Source of the DNA: Cytophagaceae bacterium
Lineage (GTDB): Bacteria > Bacteroidota > Bacteroidia > Cytophagales > Spirosomataceae
Assembly (NCBI GenBank): GCA_005791165.1
Contig: SXXW01000020.1
Location: forward strand, 61,007-125,006
Direction: 5' to 3'
Length of the DNA stretch: 64,000 bases
The number at the start of each line of letters is the position of its first letter. Positions within the stretch are counted from its first letter, which is position 1. The translations under genes were made by a program, and so were the position numbers. The notes below the pieces were generated by a model. The model was not told the origin of the DNA. It ran no database searches and was given only the letters and a program-made list of their open reading frames with translations. This document shows positions 1-7,491 of the stretch, one piece after another.

Positions 1-498
1 AATCACTCTCGGGTCATTCGTCGCTTGATAATATTGTTGGAGTACTTTCAACATCACCATCCTCGGCCACCAGTCGGCACCTTGAGAACCTATTTCAACA
101 GGCTTGCCCGTTTCAGTTTCATATTTTGAATAGGGCCCAAAAAAACCTGAGGGTCTCTGGGTATTTAATGTCCATTGGACATATTTGTTGACTTTTTGAA
201 TGAGAGCGGGGTCCTTTGTTATGTAGGCCAAAGGCAATGCTCCGTCGAGCCAATAGGGAGTTTCTTCCCAATCGTCACCTTTGCCACCCAGCCAGCCGTT
301 ATCTATTTGTATTTTTTTGTGGAACTCATCTAAATGCCCAGTAGAACCATTTTTCAAAATATCACTTTGCTGCTTAAGCCAATTTGTAGGCGTTATTTGG
401 CCTAAGGGAATTTCAGCATATTTAAATTGCAATGATTGACTTTGAATATTGAAAATGAAGGTCAACAGGATACTTCCTATTAGGTATAAATTTTTCAT
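1..498 (-). CDS. GH127-like glycosidase (DUF1680), N-terminal part, runs off the window
   Basis: The reading frame is open from an ATG at 498 to the window edge (166 codons), so only the N-terminal part is present. It opens with a hydrophobic, Sec-type signal peptide (about residues 1-20). This is followed by a segment containing LDEFHKKI, GWLGGKG, EETPYWLDGALPLAY and GADWWPRMVMLKVLQQYY. These resemble the conserved N-terminal part of the beta-L-arabinofuranosidase (GH127/DUF1680) family as found in Bacteroidota. Members are (alpha/alpha)6-barrel enzymes that usually remove L-arabinofuranose from plant glycans. A periplasmic or surface location is inferred from the signal peptide. The catalytic region lies outside the window, so substrate and GH family number (GH127 or GH146) are not settled. 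Confidence 0.75.
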   Translation of the reverse strand, partial: MKNLYLIGSILLTFIFNIQSQSLQFKYAEIPLGQITPTNWLKQQSDILKNGSTGHLDEFHKKIQIDNGWLGGKGDDWEETPYWLDGALPLAYITKDPALIQKVNKYVQWTLNTQRPSGFFGPYSKYETETGKPVEIGSQGADWWPRMVMLKVLQQYYQATNDPRVI

Positions 499-637
499 AC
501 TTTTTAACGGTTTAGTTGGGATAAATGTAAGTAAAATTTACAATGTTTGAAATCGTTGATGATTAGTTGGCCGTGCCAACTTAATATATTGGGTATTATT
601 ACTTAATTTTGGGCTCTATTTATCGAAGATTTTATTT

Positions 638-1360
638 ATGGTTATTTTGACAACCACATATAATTGTGAGTTTTTCATTGAAAAGTGTATTCAATCCTTG
701 TTGGATCAGACTTTCAAAGATTTTGTCTGTTACATAACCGATGATATGTCTACGGATAGGACCGTGGAAATGGCCAGGTCGATCATTAAAAATGATCCAC
801 GATTTATTATCATAGAGAATAAGGTCAAAATGTTTCAGCCTGGAAATTACGATCAAGTCATTCGAAATAATGACAAAATTTCAGATAACGAAGTGTGTGT
901 AGAATTGGATGGAGATGATTGGTTTTCGGATCGGGAGGTACTTCAACGTATTGCCAATGTGTACCATAATAATTTCATTTGGTTGGCCAATGGTAGTTTT
1001 CAGTATCAAGATGGTCGATCAGGTTTTGCCCAAAAGCCCAGTATTTGGAAGTCGATTAGAAAACAGGATTTCACATTGACACATATCAGAACTTGGCGTG
1101 CTTTTTTATGGCGTAAGATCTTGTTGGACGATCTGAAAGATGCCAATGGTCAGTATTATGACGTTGCCGGTGATTTGGCCTTTATGTTTCCTATGTATGA
1201 AATGGCTGGCATATTGCATTATCGTTTTTTGAAGGAAATAAACTATGTTTATAATGAGTCGAATCCATTAAATGATCATAAAGTGCACATGGAGAAAGTG
1301 AACCGATTGGTTAAAGAAATTCGATCAAAAAAACCATATAAAATGCTTTGGTTACGCTAA
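638..1360 (+). CDS. Family 2 glycosyltransferase
   Basis: A 240-residue GT-A fold glycosyltransferase. The beta-strand start VILTTTYN is followed by a DDMSTDRT nucleotide-sugar motif at about residue 35 and the DXD-like DGDDW at about residue 91. No membrane segment is visible, so it is probably a cytosolic enzyme adding a sugar to a surface glycan or lipid carrier. The protein begins almost directly at the first Rossmann strand, so a slightly earlier non-ATG start is possible. Its stop overlaps the next glycosyltransferase (TAATG), which suggests the two are translated together. Donor and acceptor sugars cannot be told from the sequence. Confidence 0.85.
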   Translation: MVILTTTYNCEFFIEKCIQSLLDQTFKDFVCYITDDMSTDRTVEMARSIIKNDPRFIIIENKVKMFQPGNYDQVIRNNDKISDNEVCVELDGDDWFSDREVLQRIANVYHNNFIWLANGSFQYQDGRSGFAQKPSIWKSIRKQDFTLTHIRTWRAFLWRKILLDDLKDANGQYYDVAGDLAFMFPMYEMAGILHYRFLKEINYVYNESNPLNDHKVHMEKVNRLVKEIRSKKPYKMLWLR

Positions 1361-2175
1361 TGGATACCAAGACGCCATTTTTTAGTATTTGCATTCCTAC
1401 TTATGAGATGAAAGGCTTAGGCGCATCTTATTTAAAAAGTACATTTGAAATTCTGGCGATTCAGTCATTCACAGATTTTGAAGTAGTTATTTCAGATCAT
1501 TCGGTCGATGATGCAATAAAGGATGTGTGTGTTGAATTCGAAAAATCATTTGAGATACTTTATATTAAAAATACCTCAAATAGGGGCAGTTCCTCTGCTA
1601 ACATCAATCATGCCATTAAATCTGCCCGCGGGCTTTGGATTAAAGTGTTATTTCAAGATGATTATTTGTTGGGCTCAAATGCGTTACAAATCATTCATGA
1701 TAAAATAAGTAATGGTGATGGGGGCTGGCTTGTCAGCGCATGCCAACATACCAATGACGGAAAGCTTTTGTTCGATTCGCATTTTCCAAGCTACCATGCA
1801 GATATTCATTTAGGTCAAAATACGATTGGAGCCCCATCGAATATTGCTTTTAAAAATAAAGGATCTATTTTTTTTGATCGGAATTTAATTTGGTTAATGG
1901 ATTGTGAGTTCTATAAGCGACTTGAATTGACGTTAGGGCTTCCTTTGATTCTAGATGAGCTTTGTATCGTTAATCGAGTGGGTGCTCATCAAGTAACGAA
2001 TACTTTGATTCACGATGATTTAGTACGAAATGAGCTTAGATATGTTAAAAATAAATATAAAATCTTCGATTTTTTAAGCTCAATCCATTTACGTGATCTG
2101 TTTTTAATTAGCTTTATGGACGTAATTACTCGATATTTAATGTTTGTAAAAGATCGACTTAGGAAATTATTATAG
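1360..2175 (+). CDS. Family 2 glycosyltransferase
   Basis: A second GT2-type enzyme: FFSICIPTYEMKG at the N-terminus, then SDHSVDD and FQDDYLLGSNAL, the latter in the DXD position. The ATG at 1360 overlaps the previous stop as TAATG and gives the usual family N-terminus. An in-frame ATG at 1348 would add four residues. It forms a two-gene glycosyltransferase unit with the upstream gene. The C-terminal about 40 residues are basic and hydrophobic, possibly an amphipathic membrane-contact helix. Specificity is unknown; the pair most likely works on cell-surface polysaccharide or lipid-linked sugar. Confidence 0.82.
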   Translation: MDTKTPFFSICIPTYEMKGLGASYLKSTFEILAIQSFTDFEVVISDHSVDDAIKDVCVEFEKSFEILYIKNTSNRGSSSANINHAIKSARGLWIKVLFQDDYLLGSNALQIIHDKISNGDGGWLVSACQHTNDGKLLFDSHFPSYHADIHLGQNTIGAPSNIAFKNKGSIFFDRNLIWLMDCEFYKRLELTLGLPLILDELCIVNRVGAHQVTNTLIHDDLVRNELRYVKNKYKIFDFLSSIHLRDLFLISFMDVITRYLMFVKDRLRKLL

Positions 2176-2228
2176 CGGACTTCTTTAACATTCATAATTT
2201 TACCACCTTAGTTCTAAAATCGTTAACC

Positions 2229-2750
2229 ATGAAACATATACATAGAATTTGTATAATCGGCTTGTTTTTTTGTTCGAGTGAAATTCTGGCGCAAGCCGTG
2301 GAATCATCTACAATCGCTTCTGGTGGTTCAACCACCGTGATTAATGGTAAATATTATTCCCATGTGATAGGCCAATCAAGCGTAGTTGCTGGTACGGCTA
2401 CAAAATCAGGAGTTACCATGCGCCAGGGCTTTAAGCAACCTAATTTAGTAGCTAGAACAATTCAAAAATCAGGTTTGAAAATTCAAGTAGCGGAAGAAAA
2501 TCCAATGACCTATACCGTTTTCCCTAATCCCTTTTCGGATAAAATTAAAATTCAGTTTTCAGAGATTAGTAAATCGCCCACTTTTATAGCCATCTACAAT
2601 ATTTCAGGCCAATTAATTTGGGAGAAAATGTATCCTGAAAAAATGGATGAAGTTAATTTGACTGATTTCGAAAACGTTCGTATCGGAAAATACGTTTTAC
2701 ATATTGTTTACAAAGGAAAACCTTTTGTAGCGAGCATTGTAAAAGAATAA
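2229..2750 (+). CDS. Small secreted protein with T9SS type A sorting domain
   Basis: A 173-residue protein with a Sec signal peptide (cleavage likely after ILAQA, about residue 22). A Gly/Ser/Thr-rich segment containing SGGSTTVINGKYYSHVIGQSSV and RQGFKQP follows, as often seen just before T9SS sorting domains. The C-terminal about 75 residues form a typical type A sorting domain: YTVFPNPFSDKIKIQF, IYNISGQLIWE and a final basic beta strand. Such proteins cross the outer membrane by the type IX system and are anchored or released. The cargo part is too short to be a catalytic domain; an adhesin-like or structural role is inferred. Confidence 0.8.
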   Translation: MKHIHRICIIGLFFCSSEILAQAVESSTIASGGSTTVINGKYYSHVIGQSSVVAGTATKSGVTMRQGFKQPNLVARTIQKSGLKIQVAEENPMTYTVFPNPFSDKIKIQFSEISKSPTFIAIYNISGQLIWEKMYPEKMDEVNLTDFENVRIGKYVLHIVYKGKPFVASIVKE

Positions 2751-2751
2751 A

Positions 2752-3444
2752 TTACATGCGTATGATTTGCCCATCCTCCATTTCGATGATTCGTGTGGTT
2801 CTAGCGGCAAATTCGTTATCGTGAGTTACGATTAAGAGAGTTTGTTTGAATTCCTGCGCTAGTTCTTGGAAAATATCAAAGACTATTTCAGAGTTTTTCT
2901 TGTCCAAATTTCCAGTGGGTTCATCCCCCATAATTAACAATGGATCATTGATCAATGCCCTTGCAATCGCGACGCGTTGTTTTTGGCCACCGGATAATTG
3001 GTTAGGCATTTTTAATGCTTCATTTTCGATGCCTAATATTTTCAATTTCTCATAGGCCCTATGCTCGATTTCCTTTTCGGAATATAAGCCAAGTTTCAAT
3101 CCGGGTAACATCACGTTTTTTAACACGGAGAACTCATTCAACAGGTAATGAAATTGAAAGACAAAACCGATTTTCTCGTTTCGTACTCGGGCTAAGATTT
3201 TTTCTGATTTCCCTTTCATAGAGACTCCGTCAATGACAATGTCTCCTTCATAATCCGTATCCATCGTAGATAAGATATAAAGCAGTGTTGACTTTCCACA
3301 TCCTGATTTACCGATGATGGACACAAACTCGCTTTCATGGAGTGAGAAGTTGATGTCATTCAGAATTCTGATCGTCGCTGGATCATGAAAATACTTCGTG
3401 ACATGTAAAGACTCCAATACTTTTTTTTGTTTTTTATTTTCCAC
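2752..3444 (-). CDS. ABC transporter ATP-binding protein (MacB/LolD/DevA type)
   Basis: A 230-residue ATPase with Walker A (GKSGCGKST, about residue 43), the signature LSGGQKQRVAIARAL, Walker B LLIMGDEPTGNLD and a switch His in LLIVTHD. The EPTGNLD form is characteristic of the LolD/MacB/FtsE branch, which partners FtsX-type permeases. It overlaps the permease gene by 11 bp and is the last gene of the three-gene operon 5769-2752. It should power export of a lipid, peptide or small molecule across the envelope. The substrate is not evident. Confidence 0.9.
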   Translation of the reverse strand: MENKKQKKVLESLHVTKYFHDPATIRILNDINFSLHESEFVSIIGKSGCGKSTLLYILSTMDTDYEGDIVIDGVSMKGKSEKILARVRNEKIGFVFQFHYLLNEFSVLKNVMLPGLKLGLYSEKEIEHRAYEKLKILGIENEALKMPNQLSGGQKQRVAIARALINDPLLIMGDEPTGNLDKKNSEIVFDIFQELAQEFKQTLLIVTHDNEFAARTTRIIEMEDGQIIRM

Positions 3445-4693
3445 GAATAATAACGACTGGGTCTATGCTACTTGCTTTTCTTGCTGGAAAATACCCTGCA
3501 AAATAGGTAGTGATGATTGAAAATATTCCTCCAATGATGTAAAAATTAGGATTGTAATTAATGGGATAGGTCTTGACGGTTGGCAATGAATCCGTATTAA
3601 AGGGTATTTGGTCAATTAAGCTGGAGAGTCCAAATCCTCCCAATAAGCCCATCGCCCCACCAAAAATTCCTATACTTAATGCGATCGAAATGAATATTTT
3701 ATTGACATCTCCTCCTGAAAATCCCACTGCTTTTAAAATGGCAATCGAATCCATTTTCTCATAAATCATCATATTGAGAATATTGTAAATGCCAAAACCT
3801 GCGACGATTAATAAAGTTATGCCTACGGCATAGGAGATCAAACTCCGAATAGAACTTCCTGTTTCAAATTGAGAATTCGCTGTCTGAATATCGATCGCAT
3901 TCACTTCGTAAAATGATTCAAACTCTTTTGCGGCTGCTGGGGCACCCAAAATATCTTTTAATTTGACTTGAATATCGGTTATATAATTTGCCGATGCACC
4001 CAATAATTTCTGTGTCGTTTTTATGGAGGCATAACTTTGAACTTTATCGATATCTTGAATTCCCGACTGAAAGAAGCCAACCACCTTTAAGCTTAAACGT
4101 TCCCCCTTGCTTGTGGTCACTTGGACTACATCACCAATACTAACCATCATATTTTGGGCCAAACCTTTCCCCAAAATAACGCTGTTGGGTATATTTTTTA
4201 AATCTAAAAAATTTCCAGCGGTCACATAGTCGTTAAATTTGAATAACCTATTTTCTTCTAAGGGTTCAATCCCATTTATTACACCCGTTAAATCGATCGC
4301 GCCTACATTGTAAAAAACTTGGGCTGTTATTTTAGGAGCTACGCCTAGCACACGAGCATCTTTTTGTAGCGTGGATATAATGGCCCCACTATTTGAAATG
4401 TCCAAGCGCTCATTTTTAGGCTTTACGGAGCGAATGAAATTATGGCCTTTCGTGTTTTTATAATATACGTCAGCGGGTTGGTTTTTTGAAATACTTAACT
4501 CTTTAAATAAACGAACATGAGCAGTTCTGTTAAGCAGAAGACCATCTAAAAGATCATTTAGGCCCGTCATAAAACTTAATAAGGTGATGAACATGGTAAT
4601 GCTAAAAGTAACCCCAATAGCCGCTACTAACGTTTGTTTCCATCGAGCCAGCAAGAGCGAAATGGCAATTTGAAAAATGAGCTTATTTTTCAT
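3434..4693 (-). CDS. FtsX/MacB-type ABC transporter permease
   Basis: A 419-residue permease. It has one N-terminal membrane helix (about 20-45), a large periplasmic MacB_PCD-like domain (about 50-270), then three C-terminal helices of the FtsX domain, with GFGIYNILNMMIYEKMDSIAILKAVGFS as the characteristic link to the ATPase. This topology matches MacB permease parts and DevC, which act as mechanotransmitters rather than classical channels. Its start overlaps the stop of the adaptor gene (TAATG) and its end overlaps the ATPase gene. No TolC-type outer-membrane channel is encoded nearby. Confidence 0.9.
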   Translation of the reverse strand: MKNKLIFQIAISLLLARWKQTLVAAIGVTFSITMFITLLSFMTGLNDLLDGLLLNRTAHVRLFKELSISKNQPADVYYKNTKGHNFIRSVKPKNERLDISNSGAIISTLQKDARVLGVAPKITAQVFYNVGAIDLTGVINGIEPLEENRLFKFNDYVTAGNFLDLKNIPNSVILGKGLAQNMMVSIGDVVQVTTSKGERLSLKVVGFFQSGIQDIDKVQSYASIKTTQKLLGASANYITDIQVKLKDILGAPAAAKEFESFYEVNAIDIQTANSQFETGSSIRSLISYAVGITLLIVAGFGIYNILNMMIYEKMDSIAILKAVGFSGGDVNKIFISIALSIGIFGGAMGLLGGFGLSSLIDQIPFNTDSLPTVKTYPINYNPNFYIIGGIFSIITTYFAGYFPARKASSIDPVVIIRGK

Positions 4694-5769
4694 TATTTCG
4701 GCTTGATAATTTCATCCGTCACGGATAAGCCAGACAGTATTTCTATTTTTTGAATATCTTTTAATCCTGTTTTAACGATTTTTTTATCTCCATTAGCTAA
4801 TGTGGCGATTGAATCTGCCATCAAATAATTTCTGGGAATTAATATGCCTTTCTCTTTCGTACGTAATATGATATTCGCTTCAAATGTCATTCTTGGATAC
4901 AATTTAGCAGGTGCTTTTATGAATTTAGCTTCCACCAAAAATGTTTTACTTCGCTCATTCATAATGGGCGATATTTTAGTAATTCTTGCTTCGAAAACCT
5001 CATTTTTATAGCTATCTAACGTGATAACTACGGGCAACTCTTGGTTTATTTTAAATATGTCATTCTCATCTACCTGCAATTCCAGAATATAAGCGTTTGG
5101 ATTTCCAATGATCGCAATAGGTGTTTGAGGACCTACAATCTCTCCTTTATTTTTCAATAGGGAGAAAACAACACCAGATGTTTTGCTCTTAAGTGTATAA
5201 TCTTGCTGCATGGAATTTGAAAATTCTAGGTTTTTTTTCGACTGTGCAGCACTGAAATCAATTTGTCTTTTTAAATCTTTGTATTTCTGAATGGCAGATA
5301 AATAGTTGCTTCTCGAATTCTCAAAGTTTAATTCTTTTTGCTCTAAATCGATTCGCGTTCCAATCTGCTGACCCCACAAGGATTTTTGTCTTGTATACAG
5401 GCTAGAATCCAAATGAAATTTACTTTTTGATACCTCTATAAAATTCTTTGCGTCGATCAACTTCCCTCTGTTTTCACCCGCATCCGCAAATTTTGCGGCC
5501 AACGATGCATTTTCTGTATTTATCTTTTGAGCCTGATTGGAGATACTCATCAGTGCAGTTCCCACTTGAACAGTGTCTCCCTCTTTGATAAAAATTTGAT
5601 CAATCACCCCATTGACCGTCACAAAGGCCTGGTATTGATCCTGGCTTTTTAATGAGCCCGATGCATAAATAGATTCAGTGATTTTACCTTCTGTCGGAAA
5701 GGTGGATTCTTGCTTTTTGCTACAAGAAATCGCAAATATCAGCAGACCAATTAAAACTGTATTTTTCAT
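4693..5769 (-). CDS. HlyD/MacA-family periplasmic adaptor lipoprotein
   Basis: A 358-residue membrane fusion protein. The lipobox is at LLIFAISCSKK (acylated Cys about 16), so it is probably lipid-anchored in the periplasm. A biotinyl-lipoyl-like half-motif (GVIDQIFIKEGDTVQVGTAL, about 54-73) starts the barrel-sandwich domain. A coiled-coil hairpin (about 90-185) follows, then the second half-motif (TSGVVFSLLKNKGEIVGPQT) and a beta-barrel. It is the first gene of the adaptor-permease-ATPase operon, an order like devBCA. It would bridge the inner-membrane ABC pump to an outer-membrane channel encoded elsewhere. Confidence 0.88.
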   Translation of the reverse strand: MKNTVLIGLLIFAISCSKKQESTFPTEGKITESIYASGSLKSQDQYQAFVTVNGVIDQIFIKEGDTVQVGTALMSISNQAQKINTENASLAAKFADAGENRGKLIDAKNFIEVSKSKFHLDSSLYTRQKSLWGQQIGTRIDLEQKELNFENSRSNYLSAIQKYKDLKRQIDFSAAQSKKNLEFSNSMQQDYTLKSKTSGVVFSLLKNKGEIVGPQTPIAIIGNPNAYILELQVDENDIFKINQELPVVITLDSYKNEVFEARITKISPIMNERSKTFLVEAKFIKAPAKLYPRMTFEANIILRTKEKGILIPRNYLMADSIATLANGDKKIVKTGLKDIQKIEILSGLSVTDEIIKPK

Positions 5770-5917
5770 AAAGCTAAAATTAAGGATAATCTCTATAAAT
5801 AAAAATGATTAAATGGGGAGTCTTGAAAACTTATTCATAGGTTGTTTGTTGCTTTTAATTTGCTTTTAAAATTTTCTTAATCTCATATTTTACCTCATTC
5901 GTTTCGCTATTTTCAAT

Positions 5918-5925
5918 TACATTTG
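5918..5925 (+). promoter_or_regulatory. Bacteroidota-type -7 promoter element (TANNTTTG)
   Basis: TACATTTG lies 19 nt before the ATG at 5945 and matches the Bacteroidota consensus TANNTTTG. No good -33 TTTG is visible at the usual spacing, so this is a weak prediction. Confidence 0.4.
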
Positions 5926-5944
5926 TTTTCGAAAAATTAGAAAA

Positions 5945-6655
5945 ATGAATATATCGTACTTTGATACCTATGACGAATTAAGTCAAAAGGCTGCCGACAT
6001 AATTGCTAACGACCTCAAGATTAAAAAGGATTTGTTTTTTTGTGCGGCTACGGGTGGTTCGCCAACGGGCATGTACGCTCAAATGGGTAAAGTGAAAAAG
6101 TCTGAGCCAACTTTATTTGATCAAATGCAAGTAATGAAAATGGATGAATGGGGAATAATTCCCTCTAGCCACCCTGATTCTTGTGAGTCTTATTTACAAA
6201 AACATTTGTTGGCACCTCTGTCCATCCCCCAAGAACGATATTTATCCTTTGATCCTAATGTATCGAATCTTCCAGCTGAATGTGCTCGTGTTGAGCAAGA
6301 AATGGAGGCCATCGGTCCCATCGACATTTGTATTTTAGGATTAGGTAAAAATGGACATATCGCATTTAATGAACCCGCTGATTATTTACAACGAGGATTT
6401 CATAAGGCAGTTTTAGCGCCGAGCACTACCCAACATGACCCCACGTTAAATGAGGGAAAAGAACCTGCTTTCGGACTATGCCTAGGTATGTCTGGGATCA
6501 TGCAGTCAAAAAGAATTATTTTTTTAGTCACCGGCAAAGGCAAACAAGAGGCGATCAAAATGATTTTGGAAAGAAAAATAACCACTCAATGGCCTGCCTC
6601 ATTCCTTTGGATGCATGGAAATGTAGACTGCCTGATTGACCGAAATAGTCTGTAA
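5945..6655 (+). CDS. Glucosamine/galactosamine-6-phosphate isomerase family
   Basis: A 236-residue member of the NagB/6-phosphogluconolactonase fold. It shows the phosphate loop TGGSPTGMYAQM, MDEWG (Asp equivalent to NagB Asp72) and LGLGKNGHIAFNEP, which keeps the catalytic His and Glu. NagB has Asp141 in GVDGH; here the equivalent residue is Asn (KNGH). The protein is also about 30 residues shorter than NagB and lacks its full allosteric C-terminus. To my knowledge the GKNGH form is seen in galactosamine-6-phosphate isomerases (AgaI/AgaS-linked), so GalN6P is a plausible substrate. It would convert amino-sugar phosphate to a ketose phosphate plus ammonia in the cytosol. It is monocistronic. 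Confidence 0.78.
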   Translation: MNISYFDTYDELSQKAADIIANDLKIKKDLFFCAATGGSPTGMYAQMGKVKKSEPTLFDQMQVMKMDEWGIIPSSHPDSCESYLQKHLLAPLSIPQERYLSFDPNVSNLPAECARVEQEMEAIGPIDICILGLGKNGHIAFNEPADYLQRGFHKAVLAPSTTQHDPTLNEGKEPAFGLCLGMSGIMQSKRIIFLVTGKGKQEAIKMILERKITTQWPASFLWMHGNVDCLIDRNSL

Positions 6656-6674
6656 TTCGAAAAGGATTATTGAA

Positions 6675-7487
6675 TTAATGCGTCATTAAGGTTTCCTTGA
6701 CTAATTGAACATGATCCGTTTGTATCAGGTCAATTTTCAATTGCTTTGCTTTTGTGTAATTAGTCGTCTGATCAAAAGGTCCTAATAGATCCGAAAAAAT
6801 CCGAATCCCTTTTGAATGAATGGCGTCAACTAATTCTTTATTGAGCGCCGGCCAAGATACATCAAATGCATAGGGTTGTAATTTTTGAACCTTCGCAGCT
6901 ATTTCTTCTTTGCTTTTTAAGGCAGGCAATAATTTAGCTTTTGGATAAACTTGTTTCAAGGACATTAGAAAAGAATCGTTTCCATAAAACACACTTTCTT
7001 TGGCCAGCTTGTATTTCTTTAAAATATCAATAAGCGGTTGGGCCGCCACTTGCTTGCAATCCACATAGATAAATGTTTTCTGTGCATGCTTTTTATTCCA
7101 TTTGTAGATCAATTTGGCTGTTTCTTCTAAGGTGGGAATTTGTTCTTTGGCAAATTCCTCCCCGTATCCTTTGCCTGCCGAAAGCTTTTTAATTTCCTTT
7201 AAAGTGAGATTTTTTATGGGACCTAGACCGGAAGTCGTTCGATCTAAATTTCCATCATGTAAGATTACCAGGGCTCCGTCTGATGATGTTCTGACATCTA
7301 TTTCTATAAACTCTACACCCATGGCTAATACGTTACGAAAAGTGGCCAATGTATTTTCTGGGGCATTCAAAGAATTACCTCGATGAGCAGAAATTTTTAT
7401 GTTGTACTCTATGGAATTTTGGGCTGAAACTTCGCCCAAAACCATAGAAAAAATGAGTAAAAAAATGCTAAGGGATGTTTTAGCCAT
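6675..7487 (-). CDS. Glycerophosphodiester phosphodiesterase, secreted
   Basis: A GDPD-family TIM-barrel enzyme. ISAHRGNSLNAPENTLATF carries the His and Glu/Asn of the active site, VEFIEIDVRTSSDG the metal-binding Glu-x-Asp, and LHDGNLDRTT the second catalytic His. The C-terminus ends with DLIQTDH. The ATG at 7487 gives a good signal peptide ending at VSAQ and starts 4 bp after the upstream GMC gene. A longer in-frame start at 7604 would run well into that gene and add no recognisable sequence. It likely hydrolyses glycerophosphodiesters from phospholipid turnover in the periplasm, yielding sn-glycerol-3-phosphate and an alcohol. Confidence 0.88.
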   Translation of the reverse strand: MAKTSLSIFLLIFSMVLGEVSAQNSIEYNIKISAHRGNSLNAPENTLATFRNVLAMGVEFIEIDVRTSSDGALVILHDGNLDRTTSGLGPIKNLTLKEIKKLSAGKGYGEEFAKEQIPTLEETAKLIYKWNKKHAQKTFIYVDCKQVAAQPLIDILKKYKLAKESVFYGNDSFLMSLKQVYPKAKLLPALKSKEEIAAKVQKLQPYAFDVSWPALNKELVDAIHSKGIRIFSDLLGPFDQTTNYTKAKQLKIDLIQTDHVQLVKETLMTH

Positions 7488-7491
7488 CCGT

